A stretch of 64,000 nt of DNA from Palsa-1248 sp963737835 (GTDB taxonomy: Bacteria > Gemmatimonadota > Gemmatimonadetes > Gemmatimonadales > Gemmatimonadaceae). The notes below the pieces were generated by a model. The model saw only the letters and a list, made by a program, of their open reading frames with translations. It was not told the DNA's origin and made no database searches. The translations under genes were made by a program, and so were the position numbers. Shown here piece by piece: positions 50,536-59,754 of the stretch; position 1 is the first letter of the stretch, and each line of letters starts with the position of its first letter. The stretch lies in NCBI GenBank assembly GCA_963737835.1, contig CAVTUH010000001.1, forward strand, positions 2,356,001 to 2,420,000. Reading direction: 5' to 3'.

Positions 50536-50671
50536 GGCGGGGTCAGGGACCAGGGGTCAGGGGTCAGGGGAACCAACGCAGAAGGCCAGTCGCACTTCAC
50601 CGCGACTGGCCTCTTGATTTGTTCCTGACCCCTGACCCCTGACCCTGACCCCTGACCCCTGACCCCGCCGT
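50536..50671. repeat. Heptamer-armed terminator element, GGTCAGG flavour
   Basis: The left arm is GGTCAGG/GACCAGG/GGTCAGG/GGTCAGG (50541-50570). The hairpin pairs GAAGGCCAGTCGC (50581-50593) with GCGACTGGCCTCT (50602-50614), with an AACCAACG shoulder and a TTGTTCC shoulder. The right arm is six or seven CCTGACC units, one shortened (50625-50671). It lies between the convergent msrA and small hypothetical genes. Confidence 0.85.
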
Positions 50672-50682
50672 TTGCCGTCCTC

Positions 50683-50931
50683 CTACTCCGGCCCAATCCT
50701 CGGAAGCCGGGGCAAGACCGAATCCCAGCTGTCCGTCAGCGCGGCGCGAATCAGCTTATCCTGCGCCTCGGCGGTGAAGTCGGCGAATGCGGGGTCGCGG
50801 CGCATCCGCGCGGCCACGCGCTCGCGACGGATACGCTCGGCCCGCGACACGTTTCGCGGGACCTGGGGCTCTTCGATCTCGTCAGCGCGTTTGCGCCAGA
50901 CGAACTCCATGCTGTTGAACAGATTCCCCAT
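50683..50931 (-). CDS. Small hypothetical protein
   Basis: An 82-aa basic, helical protein if started at ATG 50931 (MGNLFNSMEFVWRKRADEIE). The central part NVSRAERIRRERVAARMRRD is strongly charged and the tail TAEAQDKLIRAALTDSWDSV looks helical. A longer frame to 51105 exists, but its leader is Arg-rich without structure. No family is recognised. It converges on msrA across the heptamer-armed element. The start is uncertain; no clear Shine-Dalgarno. Confidence 0.5.
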   Translation of the reverse strand: MGNLFNSMEFVWRKRADEIEEPQVPRNVSRAERIRRERVAARMRRDPAFADFTAEAQDKLIRAALTDSWDSVLPRLPRIGPE

Positions 50932-51244
50932 CCGGTGGGCTCGCGGGTCACGGTACAGGGGCGCGGCCGATCGGCGTACGGCCGCGTGGTGCGGAGAGCC
51001 CCTAATAAAGCTTCGGGCGCACTGTTGGGCTGTGACGTCCGTCACAGTCGATGCCGCGTGACGCCGGGCGTGCACGAGTTGATCGCTCCCTCGGGGGCGT
51101 AACACCTGTTTGTAGTGGACATGAGAGCGGTAACCCTCGGTGACAGAGCGGGTTGGGTTGACTTAGCCGTCACGGGGCGGGAAGCTATCGGCTGCACCGG
51201 AATACCACGCGTCCCAGTGGGGGCGCCTAGCCGGGAATGTGAAC
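50932..51244. other. Intergenic region, divergent, no gene seen
   Basis: 313 bp between the small hypothetical gene and the SelA-like gene. No ORF is credible. TTGACT (51156-51161) with no good -10 partner is the only promoter-like box. No repeat element of the two families is present. Confidence 0.3.
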
Positions 51245-52597
51245 ATGCCCGAAGGGATCGTGGTTGATCGCCGCGAATTTCTTGGCTCGGCTGCGCTCGC
51301 CTCCGCAGGGTTGGCCAGTGCAGGCCTCGTAGCGGCCACTGGCTGCAGCATCAGCGAAATGCCGAATGCGGCGGTCCGGACCCCAGGCGCCGCGAACACC
51401 CAACGCGACCTCGACAACAACATCTACACCCGACTGCTCGGCGTGCGCCCGCACCTGGGCGCGCACGAGCACATTTCGCGGCTCGGCGGCGGCCGGATGG
51501 CGCCTGAAGTGCTCTCGGCCATGACCGAGGCGAACGACTATTTCGTCGATATGTTCGAGCTCAACGACGCTGCCGGCCGTCGTGCGGCGGAGCTTCTGGG
51601 CGCCGAGGCCGCGATGATCACGTGCGGTGGATTTTCTGCCCTGCTCCTTGGCGCCGCTGCCTGTCTGACGGGAACGGACAAGGACAAGGTCGAATCGCTG
51701 CCGCACCCCACCTGGCCCCGGTGCGAATGCCTGATCCAAAGCGCCCAGCGATTCGACTACGATCGAGCCTATCGCTCCGCTGGCGCGACAATCGTCGAAG
51801 CCAAGACGCGCGAGGACCTCGAGGCGCATCTCAGCGATCGGACGGCGATGATCGCCGGTTTGAGCATCGCCGAACGACAAGGCGTCTTCGCGCCGCCGTT
51901 CGAGGTCCACCGGGCGCCGCCTCCCGACGCACACCTCGTCAAGCCGGAGGAATTAGTCGCGATCGGCAACAAGGCGGGCGTTCCGGTGCTCATCGACATG
52001 GCATCCGATCTCCCGCCGTGGGGCAACGTCCACCGCTTCCTCTCGGCCGGTGCAGATCTCGTCGTGCTGAGCGGTGGGAAGTGCATTGGCGGCCCACAGG
52101 CCACCGGCATTCTGCTCGGAAAGCGCTCGCTGATCGAGGCCGCCCGCCTCAATGCCAGCCCGAATGACAATGTCGGTCGAGGCATGAAGGTCGGCAAAGA
52201 AGAAATCATCGGCCTCATCGTCGCGCTCGAGCGATTCGTCCAACAGGACCACGCGGCCGAGATGCAGCGATGGAACGATCGCGCGCGACGGATCGTGGCT
52301 CGCCTGCAGGGCGTGCCGGGACTGACCGCAACCTACGCGCTCAATACGGCAGGGTTCGGGGACGCTGATCTCCGCTGGGACGAACGGCACATCCCACTCA
52401 CTCGCGAGACGCTGCGCGAGCGGCTCTTGCAGGGATCTCCGCGCGTACAACTCGAAGTCATCCTCACACAGGAGCCGGGCACGACCGTCTGGCACGCGAC
52501 GGCGCGTACGCGCGTGCTTCGAGATGGCGAGGAGCTGCTCGTGGCGCGTCGGCTGCGTGAAGTGTTCCTCGGAGCATTGGAGCAACGCAACGCCTGA
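51245..52597 (+). CDS. Tat-exported SelA-like PLP-dependent protein
   Basis: A 450-aa fold-type I PLP protein with a twin-arginine signal at residues 8-30 (DRREFLGSAALASAGLASAG) and a possible lipobox VAATGC. The catalytic body resembles the SelA/D-glucosaminate-6-phosphate ammonia-lyase family: RPHLGAHEHISRLGGGRM, LGAEAAMITCGGFSALLLGA, PVLIDMASDLPPWGN and the PLP lysine Lys279 in VVLSGGKCIGGPQATG. Exported PLP enzymes of this type occur in Acidobacteriota and Gemmatimonadota relatives but the substrate is unknown. ATG 51245 was chosen because it places the RRxFLG motif near the N-terminus; GTG 51239 also works. The VOC gene follows after 13 bp. Confidence 0.82.
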   Translation: MPEGIVVDRREFLGSAALASAGLASAGLVAATGCSISEMPNAAVRTPGAANTQRDLDNNIYTRLLGVRPHLGAHEHISRLGGGRMAPEVLSAMTEANDYFVDMFELNDAAGRRAAELLGAEAAMITCGGFSALLLGAAACLTGTDKDKVESLPHPTWPRCECLIQSAQRFDYDRAYRSAGATIVEAKTREDLEAHLSDRTAMIAGLSIAERQGVFAPPFEVHRAPPPDAHLVKPEELVAIGNKAGVPVLIDMASDLPPWGNVHRFLSAGADLVVLSGGKCIGGPQATGILLGKRSLIEAARLNASPNDNVGRGMKVGKEEIIGLIVALERFVQQDHAAEMQRWNDRARRIVARLQGVPGLTATYALNTAGFGDADLRWDERHIPLTRETLRERLLQGSPRVQLEVILTQEPGTTVWHATARTRVLRDGEELLVARRLREVFLGALEQRNA

Positions 52598-52610
52598 CTC
52601 CGGTGGCATC

Positions 52611-53558
52611 GTGAGAGCAGCAGACGACGCCCTCCTGGTCCCGTACCCGTCGCTCAGCCGCGACCGCGTCGGCGTGCGCCCACCGGGATTTCGACTGCCC
52701 GATGACGCGCGCATTGGGGGTGTCACGCTGCAGATCGCAGACCTCGACCGCTCGCTGGCGTTCTACCGCGACGTGATCGGCTTTCACGTCCTCGACCGGT
52801 CCGACGCTTCTGGTCAACGATCGGCGGTTCTTGGCGCACGCGCGGATGGTCGCCTGCTGCTGGCACTTCGTGAGAAGGCCTCGGTGCGGCGTGTCCCGCC
52901 GCGGGGCCGCATCGGCATTTACCACTTTGCGGTGCTCTTGCCGAGCCGCGGCGATCTGGGGCGGTTCGTGCGGCACGCCGCAGCGGTCGGGGCGCACATC
53001 AATGCAGCCGACCATTTCTTCAGTGAGGCGACCTATCTGACCGATCCCGATGGCATCACCGTGGAGGTCTACCGGGATCGACCAGACCGCGAATGGGTCG
53101 TGAACCGGAGCGGTGAGGTGGTCGGTCCGACCGAGCCTCTCGACATCGACGCCCTGCTTCAGGAAGGTGGGCCGCATCCGTACACGGGTCTGCCGGCGGG
53201 AACGACGATCGGCCACATGCACTTCTACGTCGGCGACCTCGCGCGCGCGGAATCGTTCTATCACGCCGGCCTCGGATTCAGCAAAGTGAATTGGACCGCC
53301 TTCCCTGGCATCCTGTTCGTCTCGGCCGGCGGATACCATCACCACGTCGCACTCAACACGTTTGCCGCGGACACGACTCCGGCCAGTGCTGACGACGCCG
53401 GGCTGCTGCGATGGCAGCTCGTACTTCCCGACGACGCGGCGATCGCCGCTGCAGTGGAGAGCCTGCGACGCTCAGGGACCGAGGTCGAGAAGTCCAGAGA
53501 CGGCTACGTCGCGCGCGATCCATGGGGCATTGAGGTGGAGCTGCGGACGGCCGGGTAA
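52611..53558 (+). CDS. Two-domain VOC dioxygenase (catechol 2,3-dioxygenase-like)
   Basis: A 315-aa protein with two vicinal-oxygen-chelate modules. The first has IADLDRSLAFYRDVIGF, IYHFAVLLPSR (His) and DPDGITVEVYRDR (Glu). The second begins GHMHFYVGDLARAESFYHAGLGF (His), with YHHHVALNTF and DPWGIEVEL. This layout is that of CatE-type catechol 2,3-dioxygenases and glyoxalase-like proteins. A metal-dependent ring-cleaving or isomerase role is likely; the substrate is unknown. GTG start at 52611, 13 bp after the SelA-like gene, so the two are probably co-transcribed. Confidence 0.83.
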   Translation: MRAADDALLVPYPSLSRDRVGVRPPGFRLPDDARIGGVTLQIADLDRSLAFYRDVIGFHVLDRSDASGQRSAVLGARADGRLLLALREKASVRRVPPRGRIGIYHFAVLLPSRGDLGRFVRHAAAVGAHINAADHFFSEATYLTDPDGITVEVYRDRPDREWVVNRSGEVVGPTEPLDIDALLQEGGPHPYTGLPAGTTIGHMHFYVGDLARAESFYHAGLGFSKVNWTAFPGILFVSAGGYHHHVALNTFAADTTPASADDAGLLRWQLVLPDDAAIAAAVESLRRSGTEVEKSRDGYVARDPWGIEVELRTAG

Positions 53559-53575
53559 CGCCGTTCAGGTCCTAC

Positions 53576-55381
53576 TCATCCCCCGTTCGCCGTCTTCGCC
53601 GTCAACGCCCTGATCGACGCCGCGAGCGTTCGCACGCGGTCGGCGTCCTGCGCGCCTTTCGCGTCGCCGTCGACGCGTTTGGCGAGCTTCTCCAGTGCGC
53701 TCTTTTGCTGAGCGCCCTGCATCTGCTCGGCTTTGTCGAGATCACCGCGGATCGACGAGATCTGATCGCCGGACAGCCCCTGCAAGCGCTCGAGCTGATC
53801 CAGGTAGGCACGCGAGACTACGAACGCCGCTGGCCAGGTCAGCTTCTGCTGGTCTGACGGATTGGACGTCGTGAACCTCACGAGCCCGGCCGCGTCGATC
53901 TCATTCTGCGACAGGTACTGGCTCGGCTTGAGCGCGAAGATGTCGAGACCACGCGCGATCTCGGAGCCGTAGATATGTCCGTCATACCAGTACGCCGACC
54001 AATAGCCCGCGATGAACAGGTGGTCGACATCGAGCGGGCCGCGGTCGAAATAGGCGATCTCCTTCGCGTGCGCCGGGTCGGTGAAGTCGAACACGGAGAG
54101 CCCACCCTGATACCACGCCTGCACCGCGATGTTGCGGCCCGGCACCGGGATCAGCGATCCGTTGTGCGCAACGCAATTCTCGGTCGCGCTCTGGGGCGCC
54201 GGCATCTTGTAGTAGCCGTCGAGCTTCAGCGTCCTGTCGGGCATCACGGTGAAGATCGCATCACCGCCCCACTTGACCGGGTCGTTCGCCCGGCAGCGCG
54301 GCGCAACGCCACCGCCCCACTCGTCGGTGAAGATCACTTCCTTGCCGTCGTTGCTGAAGGTGGCCGAGTGGAAGTAGGCGAAGTTCGGATCGCTGACCTC
54401 CGCGATGCGCTTCGGCGCGGCGGGATTGTGAATGTCGAGCAGAATGCCGTTGCCCGAGCATGCCCCCGCTGCCAGGCCAGTCGCGGGATAGACCGTGATG
54501 TCGTGGCACTGGTCCGTGACTGATTGCTCTTGGACGCCGGCGAGCGTGTCGCCGGTGCTGCCCTTGTTCAGGCCATTGATCGCTCCGGTCTTGGCATCGG
54601 CGAAGATGCGTGGCTCGGCGACGACCTTGGCGTCCTGCGGCGCATTCAAGGGCACCTTGATGACTTCGATGCGGAATCGCGACGTATTGGGGTTCTGCTC
54701 CGCCGTGCCGCTCGAGCATCCCGCGAGCTCAGCACCCGGCCGGACCGGCGCGGTCCCCTGCACGTACACGTACACCACATTCTTGTCGACCGGGTCGGGG
54801 ACGAGCGTGTGCGTGTGCGAGCCGCGACACGTCTGGACTGCCGCCACCTGCTTGGGGTGCGTGATGTCGGTGATGTCGAAGATGCGGACGCCGCGCATGC
54901 GCTCAGGGCTGACGGAGTCTTTCACGTCCTGGGTGCCGCAGTCGACGCGGCCGTTCTCGGCCTCGACGGACACGAACATCAGATTGCCATAGACAGATGG
55001 ATCGCCCTGTCCGCCGGGGCAGACGACCGTCGCCTTCAACGTGGGATGTCTGATGTCCGACACATCCCAGATCTGGATCCCGTGGAAGTTGCCCTGGAAG
55101 ATGTAGTTCCCGCTGAACGCCAGATCGGAGTTGATAACGTCCCAGTCACCCAGGTTGGTCGGGTTCGAGAATCCGGTCGGCCGGTCGACGTGTGCAACCA
55201 TATCCAGGTTGCTGATGGCCGAACCCGCTTCGACCCAGTGGCCGCCCGCAAGGCCGACCCGCGGGTCACTGGAATTTGCCATTTGCGCGCCGGCTACTGC
55301 GGCGCACGTGAGTGCGCCAATGGCGACGCCGAGCGGTCGCATCACCGCCCCCGTCCATCGTGTGCGCGAACGCCAAGTCAT
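53576..55381 (-). CDS. LVIVD-repeat secreted protein
   Basis: A 601-aa secreted protein. The start at 55381 has AGGAGAG 11 bp upstream, and the signal peptide runs to AVAGAQ. LVIVD-type repeats are visible as FHGIQIWDVSDIRHPTLKAT, MRGVRIFDITDITHPKQVAA, GILLDIHNPAAPKRIAEVSD and GGLSVFDFTDPAHAKEIAYF. A C-terminal helical segment with QLERLQGLSGDQISSIRGDL follows the propeller. Four or more Cys suggest disulphides. Such proteins often neighbour DUF305 genes, as here (95 bp upstream on the same strand). Role unknown; choice-of-anchor or metal-related surface functions are guesses. Confidence 0.82.
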   Translation of the reverse strand: MTWRSRTRWTGAVMRPLGVAIGALTCAAVAGAQMANSSDPRVGLAGGHWVEAGSAISNLDMVAHVDRPTGFSNPTNLGDWDVINSDLAFSGNYIFQGNFHGIQIWDVSDIRHPTLKATVVCPGGQGDPSVYGNLMFVSVEAENGRVDCGTQDVKDSVSPERMRGVRIFDITDITHPKQVAAVQTCRGSHTHTLVPDPVDKNVVYVYVQGTAPVRPGAELAGCSSGTAEQNPNTSRFRIEVIKVPLNAPQDAKVVAEPRIFADAKTGAINGLNKGSTGDTLAGVQEQSVTDQCHDITVYPATGLAAGACSGNGILLDIHNPAAPKRIAEVSDPNFAYFHSATFSNDGKEVIFTDEWGGGVAPRCRANDPVKWGGDAIFTVMPDRTLKLDGYYKMPAPQSATENCVAHNGSLIPVPGRNIAVQAWYQGGLSVFDFTDPAHAKEIAYFDRGPLDVDHLFIAGYWSAYWYDGHIYGSEIARGLDIFALKPSQYLSQNEIDAAGLVRFTTSNPSDQQKLTWPAAFVVSRAYLDQLERLQGLSGDQISSIRGDLDKAEQMQGAQQKSALEKLAKRVDGDAKGAQDADRVRTLAASIRALTAKTANGG

Positions 55382-55476
55382 TGATTCGGCTCTCCTCTCG
55401 AATCTCGTGGTGGAAGTGATCGCGATGTGGTTCGACCTGTCACGTACCGGTACAACACGCTCCCCGCGGAGAGCGG

Positions 55477-56175
55477 TCAGGACTTGTGGCCTTGGGTATT
55501 GATGGTGGCCAGCACGGCCTGCATGCGCTTGATCTCTGCGCGCTGATCGGCGTCCGCATCGGCCGCAAATGTGAAGACGTCGGGGCCTTGCGCCGCGCCC
55601 GCCGTGCCGAGGAGCGACTTGACCATCGCGAGCGCGCCTTCGTGATGGTGGATCATGCCCACGAGAAACAGCGTGTCGAACTGCGTGTCCTTGGCATCGG
55701 CGAGCTGCTTCATCTGCTCGGGCGTCAACATGCCCGGCATCATCATCATCCCGCCCGACATGTGCATGCCGGGCATGTCCGCTCCCGGCATGTGTGCGAC
55801 GTTGTCGGCATCCACTGTCGGCACGACATCGTGATGGTCGGTCAGCCAGCGCTGCATGAGCGCGATCTCGTCTGTCTGCGAGATCTTGATGCGCTCACCG
55901 ATCATCTGCAGCTCGGGACGGCTCGTGTGTGTGGGGATGAGTGCGACCATCGCCAGCGCCTGCGCGTGGTGCGCGATCATGCCTTGCATGAACTGCACGT
56001 CCGCCGTGTCGTATCGGCTCGCTGTGGCTTGCGCGCGCGCGGTCTGGTGGGGCGCCGCCGCGAGCACGAGTGCCAGGCCTGCAGCCGCGCCCATCCAGCG
56101 GGGCCGTTGGCGGAACACCCTCGCCACCGGCTGCGCGAGGCCATGGCCGTTGCGCGATGTCGGAGAGATCTGCAT
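55477..56175 (-). CDS. DUF305 periplasmic protein with Met/His-rich insert
   Basis: A 232-aa protein with an N-terminal signal peptide (MGAAAGLALVLAAAPHQ, ARAQ). The DUF305 domain has two His-rich motifs: FMQGMIAHHAQALAM and FLVGMIHHHEGALAM, characteristic of this four-helix family. Between them is an unusually Met/His-rich stretch (MPGADMPGMHMSGGMMMMPG). DUF305 proteins include copper-binding CopM, so metal binding in the periplasm is plausible. It shares a strand with the LVIVD gene 95 bp downstream, probably one operon. Confidence 0.85.
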   Translation of the reverse strand: MQISPTSRNGHGLAQPVARVFRQRPRWMGAAAGLALVLAAAPHQTARAQATASRYDTADVQFMQGMIAHHAQALAMVALIPTHTSRPELQMIGERIKISQTDEIALMQRWLTDHHDVVPTVDADNVAHMPGADMPGMHMSGGMMMMPGMLTPEQMKQLADAKDTQFDTLFLVGMIHHHEGALAMVKSLLGTAGAAQGPDVFTFAADADADQRAEIKRMQAVLATINTQGHKS

Positions 56176-56509
56176 AGAAACTTCTGTCTACAGGGGAGGA
56201 CGTGTCGGGCTACGGAGTGGAGAAACTACCGCGAGGTACAGTACTTGGCAAAGACTTGCCGACAGCGGCTAGCGCCGCTGTAGACAGGAGTGAGGAGAAA
56301 GGAGAAAGGAGAGGTCAAAGGACTGGCCGAGGACCGGTAGAAGCGACGCATTGCGTCGATGGCGACGCGGTGATCGTGCGGGCGGCGATGGAGGGCGACG
56401 CATTGCGTCGCCCCTACCCGCCGAAGGACCGTTCATATGGGTGTCTCAAGGGCGCGTCTGGCACGGACGGCAGCCCGGCGCGCGGCCCGTTTGCACCGGC
56501 GACGATTGC
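56176..56509. other. Intergenic region with a REP copy and a partial one
   Basis: 334 bp between two minus-strand genes. A full REP copy GGGCGACGCATTGCGTCGCC plus CCTACCCGCC is at 56393-56422, and a partial GCGACGCATTGCGTCG lies at 56343-56358. Nothing else is recognisable; no ORF is credible. Confidence 0.6.
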
Positions 56510-59470
56510 TTAAATACCGACGGCGACGCCGAGGTAGTAGCTGCGGGCCGGCGGGTACGGCGTGGGCTCGAAGCCGACGGCGGAGGGGTTGCCGAACTCG
56601 CCCGCCTGTGGATCCAGGCCCTTGTAGCTGAAGGCCGACCAGAGATCGTAGCCACTCAGGTTGAGGCGGACGCTGGTCAATCGGCCGAACCCGACGCGAT
56701 CGACGACTCGAGTCGGCAGTGAGTAGCTGAGGACCACCTGGCGTAAAGTGAAGCTTGTCGCTGACTCCACGAATGGCATCCCTCCCGCGGCGAGCGATGC
56801 GCGTTGTCGAGCCGCCAGCGCCGAGTCCGCGGTGAGATTGCTGAAATCGAAATAAGAGCCCAGTAGATCCGTGGCGGTCCCGCCGCGGCTCCAGTCGGCG
56901 AGCGCGAAGACGCGGACGTTGTGAAAACTGACCGCGTTGCCGAAGGACATCTCGTAGCTTGGCATGATGTCCCCCACCTGAAGCGGCGAGCCGTTGGCCG
57001 CGGCTTGGTTCGGGTTGACAAGCTCTGTCAGGGATCGACCGACGGCGACGAGATTGTCGCCCAGGCCATAATTCGGTCCCGTATAGAACTGGGGAATCGC
57101 CAGCGCGTCGACGACGCTGTAGTTGCGATAAAAGGTGGTTGTCGAAGTCCACGTGAGGCCATTCGCCATCTGGACCGGCGTCGCCTGAACCTCGAGCTCG
57201 GCCCCGTAGTTGCTGAACGCGCCGCCGTTGAAGAAGACGGGCCCGAATTCCTGGTTGACGCTCGACTCGACTACGAGATCGCTAATCCGCTTCTGGTACA
57301 CGGTGGCCGACAGCTGCGCGCGAGCGTGGAACATGGGCATGTCGAAACCGAGCTCGGTCTCGCGCTCGACCTCCGGCTTGAACCGGGGGGCCTCACCCAC
57401 TTCGGGGTAGACGCCATTGGTACCGTCGATAGTCCCCGGCTGATACGGCGTGAACGTCGCGCCGTACGGTGCCAGGTTGCCGGATGTCCCGTACGCGACC
57501 CGGAACTTGACTTCGTCCGCGATCGCGAACGGGTGCGGAACACGGTACGACGCGGAATAGCGTGGGTAGGGGTAAAACTCCTTCGTATTGCCATTCAAGG
57601 TCGAATTCTCGGCAGTCACGCCGGCAGTGAGCGCGAGTTTCGACGCGAGGGTGATGAGCTGCTCCTGCGCGTAGAAGGAGTGCTGAAGCGCGTGCGTCTC
57701 CTGGAAGAATTCGCTCTCGACCGTGCCAGTCGTCGGACTGTTTATCCCGGTCAGCAGGTTCTGCATGATCGTCACCGGGTTGGTGTTTGCCTCACGGTCA
57801 GCACCGTATCCAACTGTCGTGGTCACATCGATCCAGTTGCCCGCATAGTGATGCGTGAGATGCCCCGCGTAGTTCGAGTAGGTCACTCGTCCGACGTTCG
57901 CGACGGACAGACCGGGCAGCGACTGACTCTCTTGCGACTCCAGATTCGGCGGCACCAACAGCCGGTCGTGCAGGTCCGCACGATCGGCGCCGCCCGTGGC
58001 CTGGATCTCTACGCTCTGGTGTGTCGAGCGCCATACGGTCAGCCCGACGGAACCCCCGGCAATGAACCGGCTGGTATTGAGCGGCGCCGAGATCTCGACC
58101 GCGTCTGCAAAGGGGTTTGACGGGCCGAAGGGGTTGCGCGGCCAGGTGCCGTTCGGACCCGGCTGGTCGAGGTCCACGAACCCGGGCGTGTACGTCATCA
58201 CTTCGTACGGGTTCCCAGCCGCGTATCCCTGGCGCGTCACGTCGCTCACGTAATTCAGATTCGCCGTGGCAAAGAACCGAGGCCCAATGTGTTGCGTGAT
58301 GTTGCCTCGCACCGACTGCTTCTCGTCGCCGGTATTGAGCAGCACGCCATTGTCGTACTTCGAGCGTGCGGACACGTAGTACTGTGTGCCGCCCAGGATC
58401 CCGCTGGCACTCACGCTCCCCAGATAGGACATCCGCGTGTTACCGAAAAGCTGCGTCTGATAGTTCTCAGGACCGGCATAGATGCCTTGAATGAGCGCGT
58501 CATCCGCGGCAGTGGCCTGAGCGGTCGAGTCGTGTGTCACGTCCCCGAGATACCATGCCTGCGCGCTCCGGAGCGTCGGGAACTGCCGAACAGGAAACTC
58601 ATTCGCCAGCGAGTAGTGGCCAATTTGGCCGTCGATCTCCCAGTGCGGTCCGCTATGCGTCCCTCGTTTGGTCGTGATGATCACGGCGCCGGCGGCCGCC
58701 TTCGAGCCGTAGACGGACGCGGCCGCCGCGCCCTTGAGAATCTCAATGCTTGCGATGTCGTCCGGGTCGATGTCGGCAACCCGATTGATCCCGTTGCCTT
58801 CTGGGAAGCGGCCGTTGAGCAGCGGGTTTTCGCCCGGCTGATTGATCAGCAACACACCGTCCATCACGTAGAGCGGGGTGGCGGCATCGTAGACGGTCGT
58901 GGCTCCCCGTAGCTGCAGCTGCATCCCTTCGCCGGGGACATCGCTCGTGCTGGACTCGATCGTCGCGCCGGGGACCGCGCCTTCGATCAATGTTTCGAGA
59001 CGTGGCGGCGGAGGCTGCGTCGTGTCCTGTACCACGACGCTGCCGATGGCGACAGCCGCGTTCTCGGACGACACGGTCGTCACGCTCAACGCTGGCGATT
59101 GTAGTTGAAGCACGTCCCTCGCGAGAACGATCGAGTAGTCAGTCTTCTCGCTGGCGATTGGAGCGCGCGCGGCGAGGAAGCCCTGGCGCTGCACGAGCAG
59201 CAATGTGGCGCCCACCGGTATGAGGAGCGCGAATTCGCCATTTCGATTCGTCTGTGCGGCGAGCGTCGTCCCAATGACACGAACGGTCGCGTCGGCAATC
59301 GGCGCGTTGGCGGCGTCGACGACGTGTCCGGTAACGTGCACGGGGGGCGAATGCGTCGCGCCTGGCGGGCCAGAGCCGGCCGCACCACCGACGGCGCGTT
59401 GCGCGCGGGCAATCGCCGTGCATGCGCAGAGGGCACACAGACAGCTGATGCGAATCAGTTTCCAATGCAT
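56510..59470 (-). CDS. SusC/RagA-type TonB-linked outer-membrane receptor
   Basis: A 986-aa receptor. After a signal peptide (LIRISCLCALCACTAIARAQ) come the CarboxypepD-reg-like domain (about 45-125: HVTGHVVDAANAPIADATVR, GEFALLIPVGATLLL), the plug domain (about 160-270: DVPGEGMQLQLRGATT, ISSIEILKGAAAASVYGSKA, AVIITTKRG) and the C-terminal 22-strand barrel. The end SYYLGVAVGI fits a terminal strand. SusC-like proteins import glycans or peptides by TonB-dependent energy. No SusD-like partner follows in the window. A long unique intergenic stretch with REP copies lies upstream. Confidence 0.9.
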   Translation of the reverse strand: MHWKLIRISCLCALCACTAIARAQRAVGGAAGSGPPGATHSPPVHVTGHVVDAANAPIADATVRVIGTTLAAQTNRNGEFALLIPVGATLLLVQRQGFLAARAPIASEKTDYSIVLARDVLQLQSPALSVTTVSSENAAVAIGSVVVQDTTQPPPPRLETLIEGAVPGATIESSTSDVPGEGMQLQLRGATTVYDAATPLYVMDGVLLINQPGENPLLNGRFPEGNGINRVADIDPDDIASIEILKGAAAASVYGSKAAAGAVIITTKRGTHSGPHWEIDGQIGHYSLANEFPVRQFPTLRSAQAWYLGDVTHDSTAQATAADDALIQGIYAGPENYQTQLFGNTRMSYLGSVSASGILGGTQYYVSARSKYDNGVLLNTGDEKQSVRGNITQHIGPRFFATANLNYVSDVTRQGYAAGNPYEVMTYTPGFVDLDQPGPNGTWPRNPFGPSNPFADAVEISAPLNTSRFIAGGSVGLTVWRSTHQSVEIQATGGADRADLHDRLLVPPNLESQESQSLPGLSVANVGRVTYSNYAGHLTHHYAGNWIDVTTTVGYGADREANTNPVTIMQNLLTGINSPTTGTVESEFFQETHALQHSFYAQEQLITLASKLALTAGVTAENSTLNGNTKEFYPYPRYSASYRVPHPFAIADEVKFRVAYGTSGNLAPYGATFTPYQPGTIDGTNGVYPEVGEAPRFKPEVERETELGFDMPMFHARAQLSATVYQKRISDLVVESSVNQEFGPVFFNGGAFSNYGAELEVQATPVQMANGLTWTSTTTFYRNYSVVDALAIPQFYTGPNYGLGDNLVAVGRSLTELVNPNQAAANGSPLQVGDIMPSYEMSFGNAVSFHNVRVFALADWSRGGTATDLLGSYFDFSNLTADSALAARQRASLAAGGMPFVESATSFTLRQVVLSYSLPTRVVDRVGFGRLTSVRLNLSGYDLWSAFSYKGLDPQAGEFGNPSAVGFEPTPYPPARSYYLGVAVGI

Positions 59471-59666
59471 TGATCAGCGCGGCCCCTTCGAGAAGAACGC
59501 CCTGCGACATCGGTCCCTGGCGCATACCGGGACAAGCGTGCGTGGGGGCCATAGTACTAACGCTGGGCTCGCTCGGCGTCAACGAAATATCAATGGGGCC
59601 GTGAGGGGGATGACGAAAATGCGTCAAACTGCCCGGTCGCACGAATTTGTTGCGGCCCGCGATGCT

Positions 59667-59754
59667 GGGCGACGCATTGTGTCGCCTCTACCCGGTCGAG
59701 GAATCGGGTGCGGGCGGTGATGCAGGGCGACGCATTGCGTCGCCCCTACCCGCC
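59667..59754. repeat. Two REP palindromes in direct orientation
   Basis: GGGCGACGCATTGTGTCGCC plus TCTACCCGG (from 59667) and GGGCGACGCATTGCGTCGCC plus CCTACCCGCC (59725-59754) repeat in the same orientation. The first copy has one substitution. The gene on the minus strand at 59746 ends inside the second copy. Confidence 0.75.
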
